NCBI RefSeq assembly: GCF_023078275.1
Contig: NC_062978.1
Location: forward strand, 23,521,883-23,585,882
Direction of reading: 5' to 3'
DNA from: Leguminivora glycinivorella
Taxonomy: Eukaryota > Arthropoda > Insecta > Lepidoptera > Tortricidae
Length of the DNA stretch: 64,000 nt
A program made the translations under genes and the position numbers. Position 1 is the first letter of the stretch. Every line of letters begins with the position of its first letter. The notes beneath the pieces are model-generated. The model saw only the letters and a program-made list of their open reading frames with translations, did not search any database and had not been told where the DNA came from. Positions 1 through 10,164 of the stretch are shown here, piece by piece.

Positions 1-477
1 ATTATCCTGTTACGGTCGCCAAATATGATGGTTTCGATCATATTATAAAAATCCCTTTTTTAATCCATAATATTCCCAAACCATTTTTATTTTTGTACTC
101 CTTGATCTTCACCATTTCCCTACTAATTTTAATGAGTAATAGCGAGTTTTCAGCATCAGGTAGTTTTTTTGGACCTGGACATATTTGTATGGGTTTAAGA
201 GATATAAATTATGTTCATATAATTTACTATTAGGTAATAGATGGCGCATAAAAAGCTTGCATTTAACTCTTCACGCCACAGACTCATTGTTAACTCAACA
301 AAGATCCACTATTGAGCCGCGGTGACAGTGTCCGAGCTAACAGAGTCGAACAAAGTCGGTTGAACAAAGTAAACTGAACGTACGCTCACAATGGCGTACG
401 AACATTTATTAACAAGCTGGTTTGTAAGTGTAAGTTGAAAGCTGAAGAAGATGAATTGAAAATTACTATGGTCTTCA
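1..477. other. AT-rich stretch without a recognised gene
   Basis: I see no gene here. A short motif around TACGGTCGCCA (positions 9-25) recurs in similar context near 978-995, so both may be pieces of one degenerate dispersed repeat. Open frames on either strand are short and without recognisable motifs. Confidence 0.4.
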
Positions 478-711
478 AGGCCAGCCAGGATGCACGCAGA
501 TAGATGGACAAGAATCGCTACCATGTGGAAGGGCCCTAGTGGCAAGAGGAGAGATGGCAGACCCAACACAAGATGGTCTGACGACCTATGCAAAATAGCC
601 ACCGATTGGCCAACTGTGGCAACAACCAGAAACAGGTGGCGAGAGCTGGAGGAGGCCTTTATCCGAAAGGGCTCCAAACCAAATCAAAAAAGTCATCAAC
701 GTTTTTTTTAA
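478..711 (+). pseudogene. LINE reverse transcriptase C-terminal tail fragment
   Basis: The plus-strand open frame from 490 to 711 reads through a peptide with GRPNTRWSDDL and RNRWRELEEAF. From memory of the family this is the C-terminal tail of non-LTR (LINE) endonuclease-reverse transcriptase proteins in insects. The catalytic reverse transcriptase core and the endonuclease are absent, so this is a dead 5'-truncated remnant. The stop is followed by T-rich sequence rather than a clean poly(A). The ATG at 490 is only the first methionine in a surviving piece, not a real start. Similar tails from other lineages lie near 20.6, 37.7, 54.8 and 55.8 kb. Confidence 0.7.
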
Positions 712-1347
712 GTATTTTTATTTTTTTATATTTTAAGGTTTTTGGTTCGGATAAACAGGCTTTTTATTTTTATTTTAAATGAAATGAAATATTTTATTGT
801 GTGTTGAGTTTAGGTTAAAATGGTTACAATAGTTGGTTGTTTTATTATGGTCTTCAAAATGAGGTTTAAAAATCCTGAGAAAGTATAACTAATGGGTTCT
901 AAATTTATCGCTAATAGTGATAGTTATTTCTACTGTTACGATACAAGAGAAGCGACATTAAAACCTACGAAAAGTCCTGTCACGGTCGCCAGACATGAAG
1001 TTTTGGATGGTAGTCTTTCAAACCCTTTGTTGTTTTCTTTGCTTTCTTTTCTTGATGAGTATATAATACATATAATGGGTTCAAAATAACATCATAATTT
1101 TATTATCATCATCTTCTTCTAATCGTTTTCGGCCACAACGTTTTACTTACAGAACTAGATTTAGATATAAGGAACAAGTTCATCTATTTGTATAGGGGCC
1201 GAGCGTGTCAGATTTTGTACTGAAGTTGTTACTTGCCTGTGATTTTAAATATGTCTCAGTCCCTTGAGTGTTCATAATTTTTGTGTTGTTGCCATTAAAT
1301 ATCACGTAACGAAGCATTTTTTATATTTTGTTGACTTCAACTTACAG
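712..1347. other. AT-rich stretch without a recognised gene
   Basis: No supported gene. It holds T-rich low-complexity sequence (700-780) and the second copy of the TACGGTCGCCA-like motif near 978-995. Confidence 0.4.
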
Positions 1348-1407
1348 AAATTGACGCCCGAAAGCTGCAAGCTGATTAAAGACCTACTTTTTGCAACGAA
1401 TGTGTGA
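1348..1407 (+). other. Possible terminal exon (very weak)
   Basis: A pyrimidine-containing tract ending in TTACAG (1342-1347) resembles a 3' splice site. It is followed by 20 codons ending in TGA, reading KLTPESCKLIKDLLFATNV. No upstream exon is identifiable and 60 bases can stay open by chance, so this is only a candidate. Confidence 0.12.
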
Positions 1408-1579
1408 TCACACTCGCTGCAGGTCAGCACCCCTCCGACATAATTATAAAGTACAACCAAAGAACTGGCTTTTAGCTCGTCGCACTTAGCGTTGAGTTCA
1501 GTATGTTCACCTCCAAAGCGCGTCACATGCGTTCACATACTAACATTACTACTACCATACACTATTGGCACTGGCATTT

Positions 1580-1625
1580 ACAGCACTGGAGGCCTTGGTC
1601 ACTATTTCTTTCACGTGTATAATAA
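1580..1625 (+). repeat. SINE 3' fragment
   Basis: The sequence around CACTGGAGGCCTTGGTCAC followed by TTTCTTT and a GTATA run matches the body of the tRNA-derived SINE at 55,296-55,400, where the same block follows a B-box-like sequence. Only the 3' part is present. Confidence 0.5.
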
Positions 1626-1658
1626 TTATTTTCAGTTTTAACATTTTACCCACACCAA

Positions 1659-1849
1659 CTAAAGTGGGTGGTAGACGTGCGAGCAAGTACATGTACTTAT
1701 GGCTCGACGAAGATTTCAAACTGGTTGGATCATCGACAACTACGCGTGGCGTTTTTAAAGTACGCGTGCTTACGGTGCGACACATAAGCGAAAAAATTCG
1801 TCGAGCCAAAAGTACGCTTACTTGATCGTACGTCTATCACCCGCTTTAG
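1659..1849. mobile_element. MITE with long terminal inverted repeats
   Basis: The left arm (about 1659-1711) starts CTAAAGTGGGTGGTAGACG. The right arm (about 1796-1849) is its near reverse complement and ends CGTCTATCACCCGCTTTAG. Both arms include GGCTCGACGAA at the inner edge. There is no coding capacity: the two overlapping open frames on opposite strands are a by-product of the palindrome. The superfamily is undetermined and no clear target duplication was seen. Confidence 0.75.
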
Positions 1850-2396
1850 CAGTACGAAACGAAGGTAAGTTAAATTTGTAATATATGTTAAAAATTACAA
1901 GTTGTAATATCTGTTAAGAGCCTTTCACTTTTAAATTAAGGCAGAGGCTATGTCGCGAACACGCCAGAGGACTTCCGGCGCTGGCGCGAGAACAAAACGA
2001 TCATCTAGCTTTTGTAGAACACACAGACACACATACATCTATGTGCTGCATATTGTTGGAGACGACATACGTAAGAGGCAATGTGCATTATAGAAGGCCA
2101 TTTCTATTGGAAAATAATCTAATTTTGCACATTACTTGGATAAATAATGTAATTTTCACCACATCAACTGTTAAGGGCTTATTTTGCTATTCGAAAACAG
2201 ATAGCAAAATTGCATTTTATCCACAAGGGTGCAAAGTAATTTCATACAAATATAATTATATTGATATATTGAGCTGGCTAGTAGAAATTACGTATAAATT
2301 TTAATGATGATTTCGAATCATCAATATTGAATAAATTGATACATTTGATTTAGTTTTATGTTTTATAGTCAGTGTTCGTGTTGGCGTGGTAAAAAA
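1850..2396. other. Stretch without a gene; one hairpin
   Basis: No gene recognised. A short perfect hairpin lies at 2181-2210 (ATTTTGCTAT paired with ATAGCAAAAT, 10-bp arms). Flanking blocks with TTGCACATTACTTGGATAA and similar words look like an old dispersed repeat. Confidence 0.4.
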
Positions 2397-2575
2397 AATT
2401 GCGTTTCACTCGGCGGCAAAGTTTGTTTAACCTTCGTGCTTTGATACCCTCGCAACGCTCACGATTCCACTTTTTGAACCACTCGCTACACTCGCGGTTC
2501 AATATTGGAATCTTTTGCTAGCTCGGGTATCAATATTGACACGTGCGGTTAAACAAGTACTTTACCCTCTTGTAA
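2397..2575. mobile_element. Foldback MITE
   Basis: The outer parts are inverted: TTTGTTTAACCTTCGTG on the left faces CACGTGCGGTTAAACAAG on the right. Inside, GAACCACTCGC and GCGGTTCAATATTGG form further inverted words. The sequence resembles, from memory, a high-copy lepidopteran MITE. No coding capacity. Confidence 0.6.
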
Positions 2576-3112
2576 ATAACTAATTATCGATATCGTCCTG
2601 TGATTGAGAAATAGCTGAATAATAAAAAGTATTTGAAGTAGTAGATTATAGAGGTGAAAATACTTTTAAATTCCTCCACTGTATTTTTGTTACACCTTTT
2701 ATACGTTAAGATTTAAAGAATTTCATAGAAAAGTAGGATACCTTAACAGTAAAATAAAATATTATGTAAAAGTTATAACATCAGTTTATAAATCACCAGC
2801 TCACGATTTTACATCCATTCTCTATCTCTTGCCAATGTATGCTTGATAAACGATTTATTTTACAACGACGTGTAGCAGCCATAAGTTATGTCCGATAAAA
2901 TTCAAGCCAAGCTGCTAGGAATCTAGCCAAGGTGCCAATCGCTTGCGACGGAGCGAACGGTTATCTCTAACACTTTTGAATATCGTAAAACCAAAGACAA
3001 ACCAATATAGAAGACAAAGTCTGAGAAAAAATCCTCGGATCTATCATGAAAAATATTTGGTCGCCTTGAACGCGCTACAGCTTTTGTTGCTTCTCGGCTA
3101 TTTTAACACATA
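2576..3112. other. AT-rich stretch without a recognised gene
   Basis: Nothing recognised; the plus open frame beginning at 2943 runs into the minus-strand SINE and is not a gene. Confidence 0.4.
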
Positions 3113-3400
3113 TCATCATCATCCTCCTCCTTGCGTTATCCAGGCATTTGTCACGGCTCATGGGAGCCTGGGGTCCGCTTTGACAACTAATCTAAGGTTT
3201 GGAGAAGGCACTAGTTTTTGCGAAAGGGACTTCCATTTGATCTGACCTTCCAACCCGAAGGCTAACTAGACCTTATTGAAATTAGTATGGTTTCCTCCCG
3301 ATGTTTCTCCTTAACCGAAAAGCAACTGGCAAATATCAAATGACATTTCGCATTGGTAAATGTGAGGTGAGGTGAGCCGGGCGGGGTTCGAACCTCGAAT
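3113..3400 (-). mobile_element. tRNA-derived SINE, minus strand
   Basis: Read on the minus strand, it has a B-box-like GGTTCGAACCCC relative (3383-3397), then the SINE body with TTTGATATTTGCCAGT, ACCTTCCAACCC (complement) and the 3' end GCAAGGAGGATGATGAT (complement at 3113-3135). The same body occurs at 3481-3747, 38,546-38,848, 41,248-41,395 and 49,531-49,846. The tRNA head is partly eroded. It depends on LINE enzymes for mobility and encodes nothing. Confidence 0.85.
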
Positions 3401-3480
3401 TTTGCGAAAACATACTACAAAGAGATTACGCCGTCGCGTGCATAGATAGACTTTCCTTGCTTGAGAATTTCAATTTAATT
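3401..3480. other. Spacer between two head-to-head SINEs
   Basis: An 80-bp unique-looking spacer separates the minus-strand SINE (3113-3400) from the plus-strand SINE (3481-3747). Confidence 0.5.
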
Positions 3481-3747
3481 AGCGGTAAGAGCGTGCGACT
3501 TTCGATCCGAAGGTCGCGGATTCGAACCCCGGCTCGTACCAATGAAACTTATGTGCGAAATGTCATTTGATATTTGCCAGTCGCTTTTCGGTGAAGGAAA
3601 ACATCGTGAGGAAACCGGACTAATCCCAATAAGGCCTGGTTACCCTCCGGGTTGGAAGGTCAGATGGCAGTCGCTTTCGTAAAACTAGTGCCTACGCCAA
3701 ATCTTGGGATTAGTTGTCAAAGCGGACCCCAGGATCACGCAAGGAGG
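3481..3747 (+). mobile_element. tRNA-derived SINE, plus strand
   Basis: Starts inside the tRNA-like head (AGCGGTAAGAGCGTGCGAC), has a B box at GGATTCGAACCCCGG (3518-3532), and continues with the family body (TTTCGGTGAAGGAAAACATC, GTGCCTACGCCAAATCTTGG). It ends at GCAAGGAGG followed by a short A-run (3748-3758), as expected for a retroposed copy. Same family as the minus-strand copy 80 bp upstream. Confidence 0.88.
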
Positions 3748-4065
3748 AAAAAAAAAATTTAAACGTTAAAGTCACTTTTTCAAAGACTGGTTTAACCAGG
3801 CATCATACAGAGGGTTAAGATTTATGTGCAGTCAGCTGCAAAATTGCATGGAGAGATTATGAATGAATTTATTGATAAATTCGCCATGCACTTTTGCAGC
3901 TTACTTTACATGAAATTTTGCGAAAAATTACACATTATTATTGAGTGGATTCCTTCGTACTGAGTTCATCGAATCCGTATATCATGCAGTTTTCAATAAA
4001 ACTTACCTGCATACGTTGGCTCATTTGATTGAAATTGTATCGAAATCTTTGTATCGAATTTCTTC

Positions 4066-4206
4066 TCATAATTTTCTAAACTTGACAGACTGACTTACTT
4101 CGAAATCGGACGTAGGTTGAATCTGTTGTAATTGTGTTTGTAGCTTAGTTAATTGTCCGCGTATAGACGCCCGTAGACGAATAAGGCGTTCTGTTTCGTC
4201 CGCCAT
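4066..4206 (-). pseudogene. Gag-like N-terminal fragment or exon, minus strand
   Basis: The minus-strand frame from an ATG at 4206 begins MADETERLIRLRASIRGQL and continues with a Gln/Leu-rich stretch. This is the kind of start seen in BEL/Pao Gag proteins of insects (family recollection, not a search). The frame stops at 4066. Right after the codons for SDFE comes GTAAGT (positions 4093-4098 on the complement), a consensus splice donor. A second donor-like GTAAGT sits at 4001-4006 after another 70 bp in which a different frame carries an EKKFDT-like peptide. It is either a decayed BEL/Pao 5' end or a small spliced exon derived from one. Confidence 0.4.
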
Positions 4207-4448
4207 CGTCGCCAATTTGTTACATAATAAAATAGAAACATGTACTATCAATCATAACAATATATTTTCAATTGAGTGACAAGCAAAATATGTCAACAAT
4301 GTCAACAACAGTAACTAGGCAATAAGTATGAGAAGGTTTGATAGTTAGTTTACGACACTACCTTTACCTACTCGTAGTCTTGTTAACTTTTAGCTATCAC
4401 ATTTATTATTTTAAGTAGTATAAAAACTTATAAATAAAGTTATTTTAT

Positions 4449-4991
4449 AAAAAACCGGCCAAGAGCGTGTCGGGCCACGCTCAGTGTAGGGTTCCGTAGT
4501 TTTTCGAATTTTTCTCAAAAACTACTGAACTTATCAAGTTCAAAATAATTTTCCTAGAAAGTCTTTATAAAGTTCTACTTTTGTGATTTTTTTCATATTT
4601 TTTAAACATAATTATTATGGTTCAAAAGTTAGAGGGGGGGGACCCACATGTTTTTCCTTTAGGAGCGATTATTTCCGAAAATATTAATATTATCAAAAAA
4701 CGACTTTACTAAACCCTTATCGATTTTTTAATACCTATCCAACAATATATCACACGTTGAGGTTGGAATGAAAAAAAAAATCAGTCCCCACTTTACACGT
4801 AGGGGGGGTACCCTAACAAAACATTTTTTTTTTCACTTTTTATTTTACCACTTTGTCGGCGTGATTAACATACATATTGGTACCAAATTTCAGCTTTCTA
4901 GTGCTAACGGTTACTGACATTATCCGCGGACGGACGGACATACAGACATGGCGAAACTATAAGGGTTCCTAGTTGACTACGGAACCCTTAA
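4449..4991 (+). repeat. Dispersed repeat, CCGGCCAAGAGCG family, near full length
   Basis: Starts AAAAAACCGGCCAAGAGCG, has GGTTCCGTAG near the 5' end, a GGACGGACGGACA block near 4929, and ends with GACTACGGAACCCTTAAAAA. A 5' piece of the same family is at 19,307-19,455 and a 3' piece at 26,035-26,117. It has no coding capacity. I recall it as a common lepidopteran repeat; its class is unclear to me. Confidence 0.75.
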
Positions 4992-5217
4992 AAAACTTTA
5001 ACACTTTATGATGGAGATATTATAGGAGGTCGCCAAAGCTGAACGCAGTGAAAGAATGTCGTAACTTTCTCGTAAGTGCATTTTGGGTTGTTATAATAAT
5101 CTCATTTTGTTTATATTACCATTTAAGTAGTTGCATGTTAAAAAACTGTACTTACAGTCATTGGTACAAAAAAAAACGTTATATTTGGAAACGTTCTTGT
5201 ATATTAAATATCACCTA

Positions 5218-5408
5218 ACCATAATAATAATTTTGAAAAAACCCTCTACATAGTGGACCGATTTTCATCTTACTCAGCTTTCAAACAAAAAAAACTATCT
5301 AAATCGGTTCATCCGTTCGTTAGCTACGATGCCACAGACAGACACACATACAGACAGACAAATACGTCAAACTTAATAACACTCCGTCGTTTTTGCAGCG
5401 GGGGTTAA
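5218..5408 (+). repeat. Dispersed repeat with ACAGACAGAC core, GTCGGGGGTTAAAAA end
   Basis: Contains GACCGATTTTCAT, AAATCGGTTCATCCGTTC, GCTACGATGCCACAGACAGA and the 3' end CGGGGGTTAAAAA. The same order of blocks is at 25,312-25,617, 32,468-32,746 and, reversed, 36,112-36,355. This is the most diverged copy. Confidence 0.75.
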
Positions 5409-5451
5409 AAACTAAAATCTTCACATTCCGTATCATGGTGGACTAAAAATA

Positions 5452-5761
5452 AAATTGAATAATCCACTGACGAGCTATTGCTCCATCCATCACCACCATC
5501 CACCATCGGATGTCGTGAGTGTTGTATGTAGGCAGAGTGGCAACCCTAGTAAAAGTGACTGATGACAATCAAGTGCGGGTAGTTCGAAAAACTCGTACAG
5601 CTAGAAGATGTTGATACAACTCCCAGCCAGTCTACCCGTGACCACGGACGTAATGTCATGTCCGAAACGTCGGGTTAAATATAAAACGTAAGTTTTACGC
5701 GATTAAGTCCCGTTTTAATTTAATAATATGAGCTATTGCTCGTCAGTGGATTATTCAATTT
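5452..5761. mobile_element. MITE-like element with 31-bp terminal inverted repeats
   Basis: AAATTGAATAATCCACTGAC at 5452 faces its reverse complement, which ends at 5761; the arms also include GAGCTATTGCTC. The interior has GTCCGAAACGTCGGGTTAAAT and no open frame of note. The class is undetermined. Confidence 0.65.
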
Positions 5762-6289
5762 GGAATACGATATTTCGTATTAGCATCCTCCCAAAAGGCA
5801 GCACTATATAACGGCAAAACATTTTTCAGCAACATTTCGGTACCAAAATTGCATTAACGTGGCCTCACTGCCCGTATCTTCTAAATAATAATTTCATTAA
5901 AAGTCGGAAATAAAATGTGGTCGCAAATGTGAGGGGAATTTGGAAAAATTCGCGGCAGTCGGTCGGCAAATTGGGTTTGCAGTGCATTGGAGGAGATGGT
6001 AGTGCACACTGCAAGTAACAAACATTTTATGAGCCTTTTTCAAAAACACTATATTGATTTTTAGAGGGCTCATTCTACTCAGAATTGTTTCTACTTTCAG
6101 ACCTTAATATACATTTAAAATGTGACATAAAATGTTCTTTCTAAGTCGTGACTTTTTTGGGTACCTACCCAAAGAACTTCTACCTAGAAGTTCTTTTACT
6201 TGCGTGAACGTGACGTCGCACTGTTATAAGGAATATTTTTTACAAACAAAGGCCACATTTTTTCACATATCTGCCTAAAATTATAAACT
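5762..6289. other. Stretch without a gene; one strong hairpin
   Basis: No gene recognised. A perfect 12-bp hairpin with a two-base loop lies at 6171-6196 (AAAGAACTTCTA paired with TAGAAGTTCTTT). Confidence 0.45.
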
Positions 6290-6560
6290 ACTAGCTTTTG
6301 CCTGCGGCTTCGCTCGCGTTAGAAAGAGACAAAATGTAGCCTATGTCACTCTACATCCCTTCAACTATCATCACTTAAAAAATCACGTCAATTCGTCGTT
6401 CCGTTTTGGCGTGAAAGACGGACAAAGAAACAGACACATACACTTTCCCATTTATAATTTATTTATTTATTTAAACTTTATTGCACAATTGGAAAAAAAA
6501 AGTACAAATGGACTTAATGCCTTAAGGCAAAATCAAATTTATAATATTAGTATGGATTCA
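6290..6560 (+). repeat. Dispersed repeat (TAGCCTATGTCACTC family) with nested LINE 3' end
   Basis: Blocks GCGGCTTCGCTCGCGTTAG, AGCCTATGTCACTC, AATCACGTCAATTCGTCG and GTGAAAGACGGACAAA occur in order, as at 40,695-40,910 and reversed at 54,489-54,665. Between 6464 and 6540 it is interrupted by TTTATTTATTTATTTAAACT and CTTAAGGCA sequence; read on the minus strand this ends in an AATAAA signal and looks like the 3' end of another retroposon. Confidence 0.7.
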
Positions 6561-7086
6561 GTAAATGAGCAATAAAAAGTCAATATTTTGAAGACGTGAG
6601 TATAATGGAATTTTTTTCTGAAAATGCTCTTACGCTGTACGCTATTGAGGCCAGGCCTCGTAGCTGAATGGCATTTCAGCGATGCGGAAATGCGTTTTTA
6701 TTTATAAAGAAGCAAGAAGGTTTGGATTTGAAGTATTTCAAAACACTTTATTGTACACAAACAGAGTAAACATAAAACAATTGAAAGTAAACACAGTCAT
6801 AACTTATACAAACCCGAATTTATCCCTTACCTTACATAGATGTATTCCATACAATACATAGATACGCAGGGGTACAGGGATTTGATAGGCGTGAAGAAAA
6901 TCTCCACTGAAAACGATAGAAAATGCGAAAACTGATTTATCGTTTGGATTTTGTTGACGTGGTAAAATTGACGAATTGTCGAATTGATACAATCACCTGA
7001 CGAAATTTAAAACAATCCATCAATATTTTAATTGTTTATCTTAATAACAATAAATTGCAAGGATAGAACCACCTTACAGTTTTGAC
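6561..7086. other. Stretch without a recognised gene
   Basis: No gene recognised. A short palindrome GAGGCCAGGCCTC is at 6649-6661. Open frames here are short and featureless. Confidence 0.4.
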
Positions 7087-7334
7087 TTAGGCCTACGATA
7101 AACATGCATGTAGCTTGCACAACTAGCATGCCAGCCACGTACAAAATACTTGCAAGTCTTGTTTGCCAGATACAGGCATGCCAGTTAGTGTATACACAAT
7201 ACAATAGCTGGCACGCACGAGCAGCTGATATGCAAGTGTGCAAGTTAAAGGCATGTGTATTCCCGGCTTTATGTACGCGACTGGCATGCCAGTTGTGCAA
7301 GCTACAGACATGTGTATCGCAGGCCTTATACGCG
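7087..7334. mobile_element. Foldback palindrome built from TGCCAG/CTTGCA words
   Basis: The outer arms are TAGGCCTACGATAAACATG (left) and the complement of CATGTGTATCGCAGGCCTTA (right). Moving inward, GCTTGCACAACTAGCATGCC faces GGCATGCCAGTTGTGCAAGC. Words TGGCATGCC, TTGTGCAAG and CTTGCAAG recur on both strands throughout, so the whole 248 bp is a nested palindrome. Long open frames on both strands here are a consequence of that symmetry, not genes. Confidence 0.7.
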
Positions 7335-7542
7335 TGGGTCCCTCAAAAAATGATATCTGCTTCCAGAACGTTCTAGATACATCCAGCAGTGTGTACTATG
7401 ATCGAGTTAAGCCGGCCAATTATTTTAAAATCGGCCCAAAAGCGACGCGGCTACGTTAATGGAATATATCCCGACACACGAGCCTGTTTATACGAGACCA
7501 CACGACGCCGACACGACATCCACACGACACGTGAACAGGTGC

Positions 7543-7708
7543 CGTAGCCGAATGGACGCGACGCGAAACGAAAACGAAACGCCGCGAAAGGTAGTCTGGC
7601 TCTGTCGCGCCAATACGCAAGAGCGATAGAGATATACATATACGAGCGTTTCGTTTCGTGAGCGTTTTGTGAGCGTTTGTGCCATTGAATGGCAGCCATT
7701 CGGCTACG
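7543..7708. mobile_element. MITE with CGTAGCCGAATGG inverted termini
   Basis: Perfect 13-bp inverted ends: CGTAGCCGAATGG at 7543 and CCATTCGGCTACG ending at 7708, with partial matching beyond (CAGG...CCTGG). The interior is rich in AACGAAACG / CGTTTCGTTTCG words, so it folds back again internally. Several overlapping open frames on the minus strand are non-coding by-products. Confidence 0.8.
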
Positions 7709-8228
7709 TACCCTGGTTCACCTGGTTGTATTCGCATGGCATTCGCCCGCAGTATGCGCCGCGCTCTCGACGAGTAAAGGCGGGGTCGCTACTCTTGAAA
7801 AAGATTCTCTGAAATGTATCGAAACATGTCGAGCATGCACACATATGTACATGGCGACCTAATTGTTGAAATAATTTTATTTAGGTAAGAACCAACCACA
7901 CCGCACGCGCACCCTACGAAATATGAGAAAAAAGAGAAAATAATTCGTGTAGTTTTGTAAGTTGGTATAGCTAAGTATATCTATTGTTATTTCAAAAAAA
8001 AATCTTCTCACATTTCACGGGGTAAGTTGTTTCACAACAATATGAAATCTAAACCCCCTCACCATCGTTAAGAAAATAATATTTCAAAATGGCAATGGCT
8101 AAAACCTATCTTACACTTAAGTTCAGTATTCACTGCACAAACTGCATTATACCTACTTCTCCCTATTATCATGTAAAATCACAAAGCCAGCGAAAAGTGG
8201 CGATAAAAAGAAATCGTGCGACGTAAAA
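7709..8228. other. Stretch without a recognised gene
   Basis: No gene, RNA or clear repeat recognised. Confidence 0.4.
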
Positions 8229-8310
8229 GGCACCTCGGTTCTGAAGAGGTGCCATTTTCGCGAAAATGCCAAATTGCTATTGCGGTCAGTGAGAACCATA
8301 GATCACTGAC
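8229..8310. other. Three consecutive hairpins
   Basis: 8229-8253: GGCACCTC and GAGGTGCC, 8-bp stem. 8253-8268: CATTTTCGCGAAAATG, a perfect 16-bp palindrome. 8285-8310: GTCAGTGA and TCACTGAC, 8-bp stem. All three sit within 82 bp. They may be the inner part of a MITE whose ends I could not find. Confidence 0.55.
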
Positions 8311-8529
8311 TATAGGTGCAATCATCTGCAATAACATTGTTACTTGATTGTTACAGAGTCTTTGAAGGCCACAAATTATGGTGATCCAATGTCTCTACAA
8401 AATGTGTCAAAGCATATGACCAAATTCAACTATATTGTGTCAAATAACATTACAACCTTTTGCAAAATTCTCAGAGCCGAAACCACTAGATTCGGACATG
8501 GTTTAGAAAAAAAACTTGGTCGAAGACAG

Positions 8530-8660
8530 GCACAGCACAGTCAAAAACGTTCCGGCTGTGGAATGAGTTCCCTCCCGAGGTTTTTCCGAAGATCTACAGT
8601 ATGGAGTTCTTCTCACAGTACGTATTTCAAAAGACTGCTTATATTACAATGTAGACGATT
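8530..8660 (+). pseudogene. LINE reverse transcriptase C-terminal remnant
   Basis: One plus-strand frame contains RLWNEFPPEVFPKIYSMEFF, the conserved end of Jockey/CR1-like LINE proteins (RLWN-LP-EVFP motif). Frames around it are broken and the catalytic domain is missing. The same C-terminal motif appears on the minus strand near 25,860-25,925 and in a diverged form near the end of the open frame at 45,706-47,193. Confidence 0.55.
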
Positions 8661-8815
8661 TGAGAGTGTCAACAATTATGCTTTTTTGGTTTAAGAAATG
8701 CCATCTTTGACACTAACTGACTGTCAAAGTCAGATGAATGTTGATGGATGGAGAGTTGGAGAGGGAGGGGTAAACCCAAACAACGATTTATGGATCGTGT
8801 GAAAGATTATAAATG

Positions 8816-9574
8816 AATAAATTAATAGTTTAAAAAACACTATAAAACACGCTTTTATAAATGCACGTCAAAGCCAAAAATAAATTATGGATCGTTCAAG
8901 TTGTCTCTATTTGTGAGCTGAAGTTTAAAAACTATGTGCTTTTAATTATAATATTTGATTGTAAAAGCGTGGGGCGCTGGAACAGGAAAGACTTTTTGTA
9001 TAACTTGCTGATAAATCAAATTATGCTATGTTACGGGAAGGAGGTTACACAGATTGACGCGCTAACTGGAGTTGCAGCATGACTAGTAGGTTCTACATTA
9101 AACAGTCAAATCAATTAAAAGTCAGTGTTCAAAGTAGGTACCAGTTTGTCGAACTCAGACAAAATATGCGCTAGTAGCGAGGAGAGTCGACAGTCACCGA
9201 CACTTAGAACGCCGCTTTTTTCCGGTAATCAAAGTACAAAAGGGGAAAGTGTCTACAGTGACAGGATGCAGAGTTTTTGTTCGTGGACGAGATATCTTTG
9301 GTTCTCTTTGGTAACCCTTAGGCGGCATATGTAAACGTTATGTTCTTATGCAACTTCATTCGCCAGGAAGTTGGATTTAGTATTTGTTTACAAGAAAGTC
9401 TTTCCTACTCCAGCGCCCCACGCTTTTACAATCAAATATTATAATTAAAAGCACATAGTTTTTAAACTTCAGCTCACAAATAGAGACAACTTGAACGATC
9501 CATAATTTATTTTTGGCTTTGACGTGCATTTATAAAAGCGTGTTTTATAGTGTTTTTTAAACTATTAATTTATT
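8816..9574. mobile_element. Long inverted repeat, about 185-bp near-identical arms
   Basis: Left arm 8816-9000 and right arm 9389-9574 are reverse complements with very few mismatches (for example ACACTATAAAACACGCTTTT and its complement). Each arm includes GTGGGGCGCTGG. The 388-bp spacer is unrelated. Open frames at 8861-9082 and 9125-9334 do not resemble any protein I know. Probably a non-autonomous foldback DNA element, or a segmental inversion-duplication; no target duplication is visible. Confidence 0.75.
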
Positions 9575-9942
9575 TTATACTTTTTAGTCATTAATAATGA
9601 AATACTTTTAACATTTATACATAAATTTATTTCAAGTAGGCGGATTTTACATGCCATTTGTGGCTTAACGTGTACTTATTGCTAATTGCTTCTTAATAAT
9701 AACTAGCGGCTACCTTCTTATTACGGTATTATCATAAAAATATTTATACCTAGCAAGTTATCCGTAAAAGATAAACAATATAGACATGTGCCATCGCGGA
9801 CTTTTTGAAGACATTAGAGAGACATACTTTCGCTATACATTGTTTTGAAGCTCTCAGCTAGTGGGATATTGTTTGACTCGATTAGAAAATATTGTCACAT
9901 TTCAACTAATTCAAACAAAATTTTAGTATTTCTTTTTTGCCG
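9575..9942. other. AT-rich stretch before the satellite
   Basis: No gene or repeat recognised. Confidence 0.4.
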
Positions 9943-10164
9943 AGCCCCCCTTTGTTTGCTCTTAAAGGTCACAAGAAAACGCCAACCCAACTTATCTTAA
10001 ATACTACGTTGATCTTTCTTTCATGCGGGGGGCTTCGCCTCCGGAGCACCCCTTTGTTTGCTCTTAAAGGTCACAAGAAAACGCTAACCTAACTTATTTT
10101 AAATACTAAGTTGATCTTTCTTTTATGCGGGGGGCCCTAACCCAACTTATTTTAAATACTACGT

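Noticed and set aside
3481..3550. A functional tRNA gene (also 38,780-38,848 and 49,531-49,600)
   Set aside because: The box-like sequences continue straight into a shared SINE body present five times, and cloverleaf stems are poor.
7451..7737. Three overlapping minus-strand genes
   Set aside because: They overlap a palindromic MITE with GC-rich words; no protein resemblance.
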